IMG/VR virus record: IMGVR_UViG_3300045973_000904
Span: 1-37,186 of that record
Source: a virus
Direction: 5' to 3' (one strand)
DNA: 37,186 bases
Position 1 is the stretch's first letter, and every line of letters begins with the position of its first letter. This document shows positions 14,696 to 24,500 of the stretch, piece by piece. Both the position numbers and the translations under genes were made by a program. The notes below the pieces were generated by a model. It worked only from the letters and a program-made list of their open reading frames with translations, had not been told where the DNA came from and did not search any database.

Positions 14696-14878
14696 ATGGC
14701 GAACCCTACTGATAACACTTCAACACCTACGGGGGTGCCCGTGGGCGGTTCCGTGGTGTCGAGTGCGCAACAGCAGCAGTTCGTCGTTTGGTCGGCTCCC
14801 TGGCAAGCACAGCCTTCTGTGAAGCCTTGGGCCACCTACCTCGCGGCCATTCCGGCCAGTGGTCAATCCGTCCAATAA
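14696..14878 (+). CDS. Small hypothetical virion-region protein, 60 aa
   Basis: Reads MANPTDNTSTPTGVPVGGSV, then VSSAQQQQFVVWSAPWQAQP and ends GQSVQ. Thr/Pro/Gln-rich with three tryptophans. It lies 7 bp after the capsid stop and 11 bp before the cement gene. No ribosome site is convincing, but codon usage agrees with its neighbours. No family is recognised. Confidence 0.5.
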   Translation: MANPTDNTSTPTGVPVGGSVVSSAQQQQFVVWSAPWQAQPSVKPWATYLAAIPASGQSVQ

Positions 14879-14889
14879 GGAAGTTCAAA

Positions 14890-15378
14890 ATGATTATCGA
14901 TGCGCTCTTACAACTCTCCGGCAGCGTTGTCGGCAACACAGTCACCGGCCAAACCATCCCTGGCGGCGCGACAACGACCTCTACTAATGTCATCGACCTC
15001 GCCGGCGTAGGTACCGGTAACGGCGCTCGCGACATCGGGATGGGGGAAGACCTGTACGTAGAAATCGCTGTGACCCAAACGTTTTCGATCGGGGCAAGCG
15101 TCACGGTGGCGTTAGTCATGGCTGACGACGCGGCGATCACAACGAACGTTGTGCAGTTATCTGCCAAAGGTCCTATCCTTTCTAACACCTTGACGGCGGG
15201 ATCGCTGGTTACTCTGCGTCTCGAGCGGGCAGCGCCGTTGCCCCCCCATCGCTACCTCGCGTTGCAGTACACCGTCGTAAACGGCCTTTCCTCTGGCGCG
15301 GTGACGGCTTGCATCGTGCGTGATGTCCAAGATAAAGGCAACAACACGATCTTTAACTCTGGCTTCACTGTGGCCTAA
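14890..15378 (+). CDS. Bbp16-like capsid cement protein, 162 aa
   Basis: Starts MIIDALLQLSGSVVGNTVTG after an AGGAAG ribosome site. The family start MIIDALLxxS, followed by VIDLAGVGTGNGARDIGMGE and AAPLPPHRYLALQYTV, is that of Bbp16-like cement proteins. These trimers sit on the shell at threefold axes. The longer reading from 14788 overlaps the small gene before it and is rejected. Together with the staple gene it suggests a doubly reinforced capsid. Confidence 0.8.
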   Translation: MIIDALLQLSGSVVGNTVTGQTIPGGATTTSTNVIDLAGVGTGNGARDIGMGEDLYVEIAVTQTFSIGASVTVALVMADDAAITTNVVQLSAKGPILSNTLTAGSLVTLRLERAAPLPPHRYLALQYTVVNGLSSGAVTACIVRDVQDKGNNTIFNSGFTVA

Positions 15379-15382
15379 CCCC

Positions 15383-15406
15383 GTGGTCAGCCTTCGGGCT
15401 GGCCAC
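15383..15406 (+). other. Stable UUCG-loop hairpin after the cement gene
   Basis: GTGGTCAGCC (15383-15392), loop TTCG and GGCTGGCCAC (15397-15406) form a 10-bp stem with one G-T pair. It is followed by TTACTGG, not a T-run, so it is more likely a message-stabilising or attenuating element than a full terminator. Confidence 0.55.
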
Positions 15407-15424
15407 TTACTGGAAATTTAAAAG

Positions 15425-15775
15425 ATGACACAAGTACGCGCACTTACCCGAATCTTCGCCGAAGGCGTCTTGCACGATGCCGGTTCCGTGTTCGATTACC
15501 CCGACGCCCTAGCCAAGTTGCTCAAAGGCACCCCCGACGAAGGCATGGAGGTGGTCAGTAAAAAGAACACCGCCGCTTTCGATAAGGCCACCGCCGAGGC
15601 GCAAAAAGCACTCGAAGACAACGCTATCGCTTTGCAAGCGCATGCCGATGCACTGCAAGCCGAATTAACCGCCGAGCCTACGCGCGGCGATCTCGTTCAA
15701 AAAGTGCTTGATGCCCAAGCCGCAGCGGTAGACGCCGCGAAGGCCGCAGCCGCCAACGCTGAGTCGTTGGTTTAA
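15425..15775 (+). CDS. Hypothetical phage protein with helical C-terminus, 116 aa
   Basis: Starts MTQVRALTRIFAEGVLHDAG, an all-beta-looking start (VRALTRIFAEGVLHDAGSVFDYP) that recalls small virion-region proteins with this opening. A long Ala/Glu/Lys helix follows, probably a coiled coil (about 48-115). It stands alone between the UUCG hairpin and the terminator at 15795-15822. No family is recognised with confidence. Confidence 0.6.
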   Translation: MTQVRALTRIFAEGVLHDAGSVFDYPDALAKLLKGTPDEGMEVVSKKNTAAFDKATAEAQKALEDNAIALQAHADALQAELTAEPTRGDLVQKVLDAQAAAVDAAKAAAANAESLV

Positions 15776-15794
15776 CTCTTGCAGTTGACTTAAC

Positions 15795-15822
15795 AAGGGG
15801 GCCTCAGTGCCCCCTTCTTTTT
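15795..15822 (+). terminator. Rho-independent terminator between head and tail genes
   Basis: AAGGGGGC-CTCAGT-GCCCCCTT followed by CTTTTT. An 8-bp GC-rich stem and a U-tract make a strong plus-strand terminator. It separates the head block from the tail genes; the late-element is not repeated directly after it, so readthrough or antitermination must feed the tail genes. Confidence 0.88.
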
Positions 15823-15833
15823 AAAGGGTAGTC

Positions 15834-16472
15834 ATGGCCTCCGAAGTAGATATTTCCAATAACGCCCTCGGGTACCTGGGCGATAGCGCAAACGTGGTAT
15901 CGCTTAGTCCCCCGAGTGGCAGCGTCCAAGCGGTTCACTGCGCACGCTTTTACCCGCTGGCGCGTGACGAGTTATTGGAAATGCACCCCTGGGGTTTTGC
16001 CATGCGTCGAAGCCAGCCCGCGCTACTTACCGAAACCGCTCCGACGCCATGGATGTACACGTATGCCGTACCCGCTGGCGCGTTGAACCTTATGTCAATC
16101 ACCGATCCCGATGCGCTAGATGACTACAGCGTCGGCGTCAACAACGTGGGCAACTACACGCCCCAAAACTTTGTCACTGAATCGGACGCCACGGGCGCGC
16201 AAGTGATTTACACGAACCAACAAAACGCGATGCTGCGCTACAGCGTGCGCGTCACCGACACCACGCAGTTCAGTCCCTTGTTCACTGCGGGCTTGACGCG
16301 ACTCTTAGCGTCAAAGCTCGCGGGGCCGGTGCTCAAAGGCGCAGAGGGCAGGGCAGAAGCCAAGGCTCAACTCGCAACCTTCGCTCAGTGGTTCGCGCTG
16401 GCTACGTTGTCGGACGCCAACCAACAACGCACACGCCCTACGCAGCGCGTGGGTTGGATCGCGGCACGTTGA
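15834..16472 (+). CDS. T7 gp11-like tail tubular protein A (adaptor), 212 aa
   Basis: MASEVDISNNALGYLGDSAN with CARFYPLARDELLEMHPWGF and AMRRSQPAL is the typical opening of the gp11-like family, in which a helical ring joins the portal to the nozzle. The end contains LTRLLASKLAGPVLKGAEGR, then AEAKAQLATFAQWF. AAAGGG precedes the ATG at 15834. It is directly followed by the nozzle gene (1-bp gap). Confidence 0.88.
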   Translation: MASEVDISNNALGYLGDSANVVSLSPPSGSVQAVHCARFYPLARDELLEMHPWGFAMRRSQPALLTETAPTPWMYTYAVPAGALNLMSITDPDALDDYSVGVNNVGNYTPQNFVTESDATGAQVIYTNQQNAMLRYSVRVTDTTQFSPLFTAGLTRLLASKLAGPVLKGAEGRAEAKAQLATFAQWFALATLSDANQQRTRPTQRVGWIAAR

Positions 16473-16473
16473 T

Positions 16474-18774
16474 ATGGGTGAGAAATACGTAGACCGCAGC
16501 TTCTCCGGTGGTGAGATTTCGCCGGACATGCTTGGGCGCATTGATATTGCGCGATACCAAACCGGCCTAGCACTGTGCCGCAACGCTTTCGTGTTGCCGC
16601 ACGGCCCCGTCGAGAACCGACCAGGCACCGAGTTCGTTTCCGAAGTCAAGAACAGCGCGAACCCCGCGCGTTTGATCCCCTTCACGTTCAACTTCACGCA
16701 AACCATGGCGATCGAGGTGGGTGCGGGGTATTTCCGTTTTCACAGCCAAGCGGGCACCTTGATGTCCGCAGGCGTGCCCTACGAAGTGGCGAATGGCTAC
16801 TCCGCTGCGGACCTGTTTGATATCCACTACACGCAAAGCGCGGACGTGCTCACGCTGGTGCACCCCAACTACCCCGTGGCCGAGTTGCGACGCCTGGGCG
16901 CTCTATCGTGGACGCTCACGAATCCGAGTTTCGCAGTCCCCACGTATTGCCCCACAAGCGTGGCCGCCACTGTGACCAGCCCACACGCAACAACGTGGAA
17001 CCCGTTTCCCTGCCAATACTGCGTCACCACTGTGCAAGTCACCGACTTGCAAGAGTCTCTCGCGTCCAACGTGACCACTTCGATATCCAACGATTTGACC
17101 CTGGTAGGCAACGTCAACACGATCACCTGGACGCTGCCCTCGGGCGTCACGCCCGTGCGCTTCAACGTCTACAAGTACGTCAACGGGTTGTGGGGCTACA
17201 TCGGCCAAGCGGCTGCCACGGCCACGAGCTTCGTGGACAACAACATCACGCCTAACACCTCACAGACCCCGCCGATCACAGACAGTGGCTTCAACGATGC
17301 GGTGGGCAACTACCCTGGCGCCGTGACGTATTTTCAGCAGCGCCGATGCTTTGCGGGTAGCAACAACAAACCGCAGAACGTGTGGATGACGATGTCCGGC
17401 ACAGAGTCGAACATGACGTACACGCTGCCGGTCCAAGCTCAAAACCGAATCAGCTTCAAGATCGCCGCACGCGAAGCGTCGGGCATCCGTCACATCGTGC
17501 CGGTGGCCAACTTAGTGCTGCTCACCGCGTCAACCGAGTGGCGTGTGACCGCCACGGATGGCTATGCGGTGTGGGCTGGTAACTTGTCCGTGCAGCCGCA
17601 GAGCTACGTGGGTGCCAACAACGTCAACCCGATCGTGGTGGGTAACTCGATTTTGTTTAGTCAGTCCCGTGGTTGCCGCATCCGCGAGATGGTGTTCAGC
17701 TGGCAAACCCAAGCGTACCAAACCAACGACATCAGCGTGGCCGCTTCGCACCTGTTCGATTATCAAAACGTCGTTGATATGACGTTCAGCAAAGCCCCGT
17801 ATCAAATCTTGCACTGTGTATCTAGCAGTGGCCAGCTGGTCAGCATGACCTACGTACCGGAGCAGTCGGTGGCCGCGTGGCATCACCATGATTTCAGCGG
17901 CTTCGTCGAGTCCGTTTGTACGATCACCGAACAACCGGCGGGCACAGTGGCCAGCGAGGACATGCTCTACCTCATCGTCAACCGCGTGATCGGTGGCGTG
18001 ACGCGCCGCTACGTGGAGCGTTTGCACACACGTCGCTTTCAGCTGGCCAGTGATGCGTTCTTCGTGGACAGTGGCGCCGCCAACTTCTTGTCAGGCACCT
18101 ACGCGTGGCAGTCTTCGGCGATCAAGTGCAATATCCCCACGCACGGCTTGACGGCTGGCAACACCAAATACTTCACGTTCAGCAACACCGCGCTGTCCGG
18201 CACCTACACCGTGACCTCCGTAGCCGATGTGGACAACATCGTGTTGACGGCTGCCCACGCTGGCCAAGAAGCCGGTACCGTGGCCATGACGCTCACCTAC
18301 CAAGTCACCACCGTAACGGGCTTAACGTGGCTGGCGGGTATGACGGTCAACATCTTGGCCGATGGGGCACCAGTACCGCAGCAAGTGGTCAGCGCGGGCG
18401 GCGTCGTGACGTTGCCCTATCCGGCCACAAAGGTGATCGTCGGGCTGCCCATTACGTGCCAAGTCCAAACGCTACCCCTAGCGCTAGGCGTGGACACGGG
18501 CTACGGCGAAACCTTGCAAAAGAACGTCAACCAGGTGTTTATGCGTGTGTTCAAGACCGGCGGCATGTACGTCGGGCCGGACGTGAACAACTTGACGTAT
18601 GCGGCCACGCGGGCGAGTACGGACTTGCCGGGTTCGCAGCCCGCGCTAGTTACGGGCATGGTGTCGATCGCGATAGAACCCGATTGGAACTTCGACGGCT
18701 CTGTGTTCATCCAACAAACCGATCCGCTACCGATGACGCTCTGCTCAATCGCGACGGACACCAATGTCCGGTAG
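16474..18774 (+). CDS. T7 gp12-like tail tubular protein B (nozzle), 766 aa
   Basis: The N-terminus (DRSFSGGEISPDMLGRIDIA, RYQTGLALCRNAFVLPHGPV, ENRPGTEF) has the conserved start of the gp12-like nozzle family, whose hexamer closes the tail and binds the fibres. The middle has GAVTYFQQRRCFAGSNNKPQ and a beta-propeller-like body. A stretch at about 540-620 (IKCNIPTHGLTAGNTKYFTF) looks like an inserted beta-sandwich. The late-element copy 3 begins at its TAG stop. Confidence 0.92.
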   Translation: MGEKYVDRSFSGGEISPDMLGRIDIARYQTGLALCRNAFVLPHGPVENRPGTEFVSEVKNSANPARLIPFTFNFTQTMAIEVGAGYFRFHSQAGTLMSAGVPYEVANGYSAADLFDIHYTQSADVLTLVHPNYPVAELRRLGALSWTLTNPSFAVPTYCPTSVAATVTSPHATTWNPFPCQYCVTTVQVTDLQESLASNVTTSISNDLTLVGNVNTITWTLPSGVTPVRFNVYKYVNGLWGYIGQAAATATSFVDNNITPNTSQTPPITDSGFNDAVGNYPGAVTYFQQRRCFAGSNNKPQNVWMTMSGTESNMTYTLPVQAQNRISFKIAAREASGIRHIVPVANLVLLTASTEWRVTATDGYAVWAGNLSVQPQSYVGANNVNPIVVGNSILFSQSRGCRIREMVFSWQTQAYQTNDISVAASHLFDYQNVVDMTFSKAPYQILHCVSSSGQLVSMTYVPEQSVAAWHHHDFSGFVESVCTITEQPAGTVASEDMLYLIVNRVIGGVTRRYVERLHTRRFQLASDAFFVDSGAANFLSGTYAWQSSAIKCNIPTHGLTAGNTKYFTFSNTALSGTYTVTSVADVDNIVLTAAHAGQEAGTVAMTLTYQVTTVTGLTWLAGMTVNILADGAPVPQQVVSAGGVVTLPYPATKVIVGLPITCQVQTLPLALGVDTGYGETLQKNVNQVFMRVFKTGGMYVGPDVNNLTYAATRASTDLPGSQPALVTGMVSIAIEPDWNFDGSVFIQQTDPLPMTLCSIATDTNVR

Positions 18775-18812
18775 GTGTACAAGCCGCCGGTGATCGTGCA
18801 TATCCTGCTATC
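18774..18812 (+). promoter_or_regulatory. Late-type element, copy 3 (before ejection-protein genes)
   Basis: GGTGTACAAGCCG starts on the last base of the nozzle TAG. TGTACA is at 18776-18781, followed by a 17-base spacer and CATATCCTGC at 18799-18808. TATCCT is a possible -10, giving a start near 18813 and a short leader with AAAGGCAGG before the ATG at 18827. This is the only copy with a normal ribosome site downstream. Confidence 0.6.
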
Positions 18813-18826
18813 AACAAAGGCAGGAC

Positions 18827-19357
18827 ATGGCAGACACGGACTTTTTATCGTTACTCACCGGCGCCGGTTCGCTACTTAAAGCCTCCGGCACCGCGGCGGC
18901 TTCGGCGGCGCAGCGCACATCGTTGCAGTACCAGGCTTCGGTAGCGCGCACCAATGCGCTACTCGATCAAACCAAGGCCAGCCTCGCCGATCAAGACGGA
19001 CAAATCGCCGTCCAAAACCTTCAACTCAAGAACGGCCAGACGTTTGGCACGCAGCGCGCAAACCTCGCGGCCAACGGTACGGACCTTGGCCAAGGCTCCG
19101 CGAACGACATTCTGACGAGCACCAAGATCATGGGCCAGCGCGATGCGGACCAGTTGCAAACCAATGCAATGCGCACCGCTTGGGGCTACAAGGTCCAAGC
19201 CGTGAACGACACCAACAACGCCAACGCCCTCGATGCGGCAGCGTCCAGCATCAGCCCTGGCAAAGCCGCAGCCGCGTCGCTGCTTGGCAACGCGACGCAA
19301 GTATCAAGTGCGTGGAACACGTTTAGCAAAGCCACCGACGGCATCACGAACTGGTAA
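18827..19357 (+). CDS. Internal virion (T7 gp14-like) core protein, 176 aa
   Basis: Starts MADTDFLSLLTGAGSLLKAS. Long Ala/Gln-rich amphipathic helix pattern (AAQRTSLQYQASVARTNALL, GQTFGTQRANLAANGTDLGQ, GSANDILTSTKIMGQRDADQ) as in the small ejected core proteins. Their N-terminal hydrophobic stretch helps form the outer-membrane channel in T7. The motif QRANLAANGxDLGQGSANDILxST is typical of the family. It leads a three-gene ejection block. Confidence 0.75.
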   Translation: MADTDFLSLLTGAGSLLKASGTAAASAAQRTSLQYQASVARTNALLDQTKASLADQDGQIAVQNLQLKNGQTFGTQRANLAANGTDLGQGSANDILTSTKIMGQRDADQLQTNAMRTAWGYKVQAVNDTNNANALDAAASSISPGKAAAASLLGNATQVSSAWNTFSKATDGITNW

Positions 19358-19362
19358 AGATA

Positions 19363-21546
19363 ATGCCCACCGTCCCCACGTATGAAACCCAAGTAACCCC
19401 CCACGGACTGCCGGATGTACGCGTACAAGGCGTGGCGTCGTCCGTTGCCGAGGCCGCCCAAAGCAATGCGCGTATCACGCAGCAAGTCGGGCAGGACATG
19501 GTGAACTTCGGCACCGAAGGAGTCCGCGAAGCAGCACGCGAGCAGATGATGGCCAATCAGGTGCGAGTCGATTCAGCTTTGAACGATGTCCGAGCAGCGC
19601 AACAAAAACTCACCTACGACCCCGCCGATGGCTACTTGCAACACAAAGGTGCCGCAGCCGTGCAGCCGAGCGCAACGGGGCAGGGGTTGCAAGAGCAGTA
19701 TGGGGAGAAGTTGCAGTCCACGATCAGCAGCGCCTCGCAAGCCCTGGGCAACGATGCACAGCGTCAAGTGTTTGCAACACAAGCGCGACAGCTGGCCACT
19801 CAGTTCGACGGCCACATTCAAAGCCACGTACTGCAAGAGTACAAAGCCTTTGGGCTTGAGACACAGAAGGGCACGATCGAGTTAGCGGGCGACACCGCGA
19901 TGAAGAACTGGTCAAACCCCGATCTGATTGATTCGCAAATCGAAAGCGTCAAGGCCGCAGTGTGGAAGGCTGGCCAAATCAATGGCGACCCCGCTAATCT
20001 GGTGGAAGCCAAGACGTTGCAAACGGTCAGCAAAGTGCATTTCGGCGTTGTCGAGGCGGCACTCCAAAACAACAACCCCGAGTACGCGCAGAAGTACATC
20101 CAGCAGTACAAGGGCGACATGACGGCGGGCGACTTGCTCAAAGCCAGCGGTCAGATTCGCTCAGACATATCGGGCCGCGTGGCCACGAGTGCAGCGCAAA
20201 CCGCGATGATGAAGTACAACACCGCGTTCCAGCCCACCGCGTCGGACCGCATGCTTCAAATTACGCAGGGCGCCGAAAGCAAGGGGCAAGACTTCAAAGC
20301 TGACGGCACCACAGCGCTCGTGTCGTCAGCGGGCGCAAAGTACAAGATGCAGGTGATGCCGGACACGGCGAAAGACCCAGGCTTCGGGATCAAGCCCGCC
20401 GAGTCAGACACCCCTGCCGAGTACAACCGCGTGGGCACCGAGTTGCTTGGCGCCCTGGTTAAGAAGTACGCGGGCGACAGCGCTAAGACCTGGGCCGCCT
20501 ACAACGCGGGCGCCGGTAACGTGGACAAGGCTATCGCGGACGCCGGACCTAACGGCGACTGGATGGCCGCGTTGGCCAAGTACCAATCGAAGGCGAACCA
20601 CGACCAGACGGTCAACTATGTCAAAGGCAACGTCGCGCAGCTGCAAGGCGGTGGCGGCTCACCCGCGATCCCTTCGCTCCAAGACATCCACAACAATATC
20701 CGCGAACAGCTAGGCACGAACCCCGATCCCACGATCTTGGCGAAAGCCCTGGCCGAAGGGTCACGCCAGTATCACGACGCCGTTGCGGATCGCAAGACGC
20801 AAGGTGACAACGCCGTGATGCAAGCGCAGCAATTCCTCGCGCAAAACGGCGGCGACTACACAAGCCTGCCCCAAGCACTCCAAGCACAAGTCGTGGCGCT
20901 GGCGCCCGACAAGCTGGTGGACTTGCAGACATACGCCAAGAACATCGCGAATCCGCCCAAGGCCGACAACATGGGCGCGTACCACACTGCGATCGAGCAC
21001 CCCGACGAGTTGGCCAAGATGCCCGACGCTCAGTTCCACCAGTTCATGGCCACGAACTTTAGCGAGACAACGCAAAAGCAAATCGCCAAGCTGCGACAAG
21101 ACGCGCTCACTGGCAAGCTGGACGCCAGCGCGGGTGGACTGGACTCGAAGACTTTGGTGTCGGAGTTGAGTAACCGCCTCACGTCCTTGGGTATCGAGGC
21201 CAAGCCGACAGCCTCGGACACCAAAGGCAGGGAGCGCGTGGGCGCCATTCAAAAGTACCTCACCGATTCAATCTTTGCGCAACAGCAGCAGCTTGGTCGC
21301 AAGATGACGGCGCAAGAAATCACGCAACACGTTGATCAAAAGTTTCTCAAGGACTTCACCTTCCGCAACACGGTGTTGGGCGTTACTTTGCCCGGCACCT
21401 ACACCATACCTTACTTGAAGATGCAGCAAGGGGATATCCCGAGCGATCAAGTGGACCAAATCAAGCAAGCACTAGCCAAGCAAGGCAATGCGAGCCCTAC
21501 CCCCGATCAAATCATGCGCACCTATTGGGCGCGGAAAGCTAAGTAA
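19363..21546 (+). CDS. Internal virion protein with lytic transglycosylase domain, 727 aa
   Basis: Ejected with DNA to open the peptidoglycan. A long helical Gln/Ala-rich N-terminus (1-290) precedes a soluble lytic transglycosylase fold at about 295-420: MLQITQGAESKGQDFKADGT with the catalytic Glu in GAESKG near residue 304. SSAGAKYKMQVMPDTAKDPG and WAAYNAGAGNVDKAI follow, the usual GxxQxMPxTA and AYNAGxG motifs. The substitution K-Y-K-M-Q in place of GLMQ is minor. The rest is helical. The stop overlaps the next ATG (TAATG). Confidence 0.88.
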   Translation: MPTVPTYETQVTPHGLPDVRVQGVASSVAEAAQSNARITQQVGQDMVNFGTEGVREAAREQMMANQVRVDSALNDVRAAQQKLTYDPADGYLQHKGAAAVQPSATGQGLQEQYGEKLQSTISSASQALGNDAQRQVFATQARQLATQFDGHIQSHVLQEYKAFGLETQKGTIELAGDTAMKNWSNPDLIDSQIESVKAAVWKAGQINGDPANLVEAKTLQTVSKVHFGVVEAALQNNNPEYAQKYIQQYKGDMTAGDLLKASGQIRSDISGRVATSAAQTAMMKYNTAFQPTASDRMLQITQGAESKGQDFKADGTTALVSSAGAKYKMQVMPDTAKDPGFGIKPAESDTPAEYNRVGTELLGALVKKYAGDSAKTWAAYNAGAGNVDKAIADAGPNGDWMAALAKYQSKANHDQTVNYVKGNVAQLQGGGGSPAIPSLQDIHNNIREQLGTNPDPTILAKALAEGSRQYHDAVADRKTQGDNAVMQAQQFLAQNGGDYTSLPQALQAQVVALAPDKLVDLQTYAKNIANPPKADNMGAYHTAIEHPDELAKMPDAQFHQFMATNFSETTQKQIAKLRQDALTGKLDASAGGLDSKTLVSELSNRLTSLGIEAKPTASDTKGRERVGAIQKYLTDSIFAQQQQLGRKMTAQEITQHVDQKFLKDFTFRNTVLGVTLPGTYTIPYLKMQQGDIPSDQVDQIKQALAKQGNASPTPDQIMRTYWARKAK

Positions 21547-24500
21547 TGGCCGAGTCATTCAACGAATTCGACGACGCAGCCGCGTCCGTCGTTCAAGGCC
21601 AAGCAACGGCAATTCGCAACAACCTATACAACGCCGTGCCCCAAAACCCCGCCAACGTCGCAGAGCATGCGCGTATCGCGAAGGGCTTGGGCATCCCACT
21701 CGAATCGGTGCAGTCCGATGTGCCCACGGCAAAACAACAAGCGGCCATGCAGTCGTTCGACGCTGACAAAGTCGTAACGCAGTATCCGCACCTCGCACAG
21801 TTCTTGACTGACCCAACTAACGCAGCAAAGTCCCACAACGACCTTACGACTTTGGCGGCCACGGAGCAATCAGTCAAGAACTTGCCCAAATTGCGCCCCG
21901 CAGCAACGACCTCGCTAGAGGGCGAAGACACCGGTGTGGGCGCTTGGCTTGAAAGCAACGCGAAGTCGGTGGTGGACATGCCACTGGCCGCGGCGCAAGG
22001 ACTAGGCTACAGCTTTAACCGAGCGGGCAAAGCGGTCAGCCTCACGTTGGGCGCGTTCCCCGTCATGTACGACAAGGCCGCCAGCCTTATCACCGGCAAA
22101 GACACCTACGACGCACAGGACGCGTATTTCAAGCGCTTCGTGCAACCCCTGGACGATGACGCCAGCGCTTTCCAACTCTCACCAAACGCGACGTTTTTGG
22201 AGAAGCTGACGCACGGCGTCGGTGGCCTGGTGGGTGCGCTCTCACAAATCACACTCACCGGTGGCATGGCCGAAGCCCCCGCCGCGATAGACGCAGCCGC
22301 ACCCGCGCTGACGAAGGTGGCCGAAGCCGTGACACACGCCACGCGCACGATGGCGTTCCCCTCGATCACCGCTGCCGTGAACACCGGCAACGACGTGTAC
22401 GCACACACCGGCAGCTTGGCCGCCGCCGTGAAGGCAGCATCGACCGCATACGCCACGAACACAGCGATGGGGGTGCTACCCCTATCCCTTGAAGGTAGCG
22501 CCCTAACACGGGTGGCTACAGGCTTTCCAATCGGGGCGCTGACGGGTGAACTCAACCGCCAAGTGTCTAACGCAAGTTTGCCAGGGGGCATGCAACAACC
22601 GGCGGGAGTCGAAGAGGCGATCATCAACGGGCTGACGGGTTCGATGCTGGCGGGCACCATGGGTGTGAAACCCGCACCTCACGAAGTCGCATTGCGCGAC
22701 AACTACGAAGCCGCACAAAAGGCTACACAAGCCGAGCACGGCATGCAAGCCCTGCAAGCCCTGGGCGAACTGGCCGGTGCGTCCGAGTTGCGCAAGCATG
22801 ACGCGCCAGCGTTTCGTGACTTCGTGCGCCAAGTCACAGAAGACGGCCACTTGCCCGAGGTATGGGTGGACGGCGAGACATTGGCCCAAGCGTTTAAGCA
22901 GTCCGGCGTATCGCTGGAAGAGTTGAGCAAAACAATGCCAGGCGTCGCGGCGCAGCTGCATGAGACAAGCCAAACCGGCGGCGATGTGCGCATCCCCACC
23001 GAGGACTTTGCGACCAGTATCGCGGGCGGCCCCCTTGAGAAGGTGTTGCTGCCTCATTTGAAAATCGACCCCGACGGCATGACATTCGCGCAGGGGCAAG
23101 AGCACATGGCGCAGCAGGGCGCCGACATGCAAAAGCAAGCCAAGGGCTTGGTGGAGCAAACGGTGGCGGTAGACGCACGCGAGCAAGAGGTGAAGGCAAT
23201 CGTCGGTGATGTGCAAAGCCAACTCGAAGCCACTGGCCGCTATCCCACGGACGTGGCCAAGCAGTACGCAGCCATGCACGGCGCGTTTTACGACAACATG
23301 GCCGAGCGCATGGGCATCACCCCCGCCGATATGCGTGCGCGTATGCCTTTGCGGATTCGCGGAGAAGGTGCGGGGGGCTTTAGTCAAGGGGGCGAGGGTG
23401 TTGGACCTTTCGGTCCGGTATCGCATGATTTTCATCACGATGCGACGGGTGCTATTGCGCACTTGATGAACGAGAAAACAGGTGAGGCCGTTGAGGCCTT
23501 CGTTCACCCTGAGCTTGGCCCTATCGCCTTTGTGTACGGCAATGAGCAATTCGGCCTTCGTCACATCGAAGCAAAGCGTGGGGCCGAATTTTTGGAGCGC
23601 ATCCCTTCCATTTTGGAAAGTGGAAAAGTTGTTAAGGATGAAAACGGACTGCCGAGGGCCTACATCGTAGAAGAGGGCGATCCCGCGCATGTGGCGGTGA
23701 TTCGGCTAGATTGGGATGGAGAGCAAAAGACTTGGCTTGTTACTTCTTACCCTGATACCGTGGGGAAATTTGGGGAGCCGGTTGTCGCAGGAAGCATACC
23801 GAGAGGCGACACTTTGAGTGCTACGGGTAATCCAAGCACTACCAGCTTAGACAGTGTAACAAAGGCCTTGCAGGATTACAAGCAAGGGTTCGGCGATCGC
23901 GGCAGCTACAACCCCGCCACCGGTGAAATGGCCTTACTCAAAGACGCGGACTTATCCACGTTCTTGCATGAGTCCGGCCACTTTTTCCTTGAGTCTATCC
24001 ACGACTTGGCCAACTCCGAAGCGGCGCCACTGGCGATCAAATCGGACTTTGACACGTTGCTCAAATCTTTCGGTGTGGAGGGCACCACCGCAGAGGACCG
24101 CCTACTCAACTGGTCAAACCGCGATATCGAGGGCAAGCGCGAAGGCCACGAGAAATTTGCCGAGGACTTCGAGAATTACCTAATGACCGGCAAGGCGCCG
24201 GTGCCTGAGTTGCAAAGCATGTTCAGCCGCTTCCGCAGTTGGCTTATGTCGGTGTATCAGTCCATGCGTGGCGAAGTGTCGCCCGAAGTGCGCGGCGTGA
24301 TGGACCGAATGTTCGCCAGCGAACAAGCGATCAATGACGCGGAGAAGGTGCGCGCCTACGCCGTGCCTGATTTACCAGGTGATAACGGTGCCCTGGTTGA
24401 CGAGTACAAAGCCCTCGGCAAAGAAGCCACAGAGCAAGCGATCAGCGATATGCAAGCGCGCTCTATGCGAGATTTGAAGTGGGCCAGCAACGCTAAGAAC

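Noticed and set aside
13822-14835. Minus-strand opening of 337 codons opposite the major capsid gene
   Set aside because: Shadow of a strongly biased coding sequence; no motif or ribosome site, while the plus strand is a clear capsid protein.
22503-23690. Minus-strand opening of 395 codons opposite the giant gene
   Set aside because: Antisense shadow of the GC-rich coding frame; the plus-strand reading shows recognisable motifs and phage gene order.
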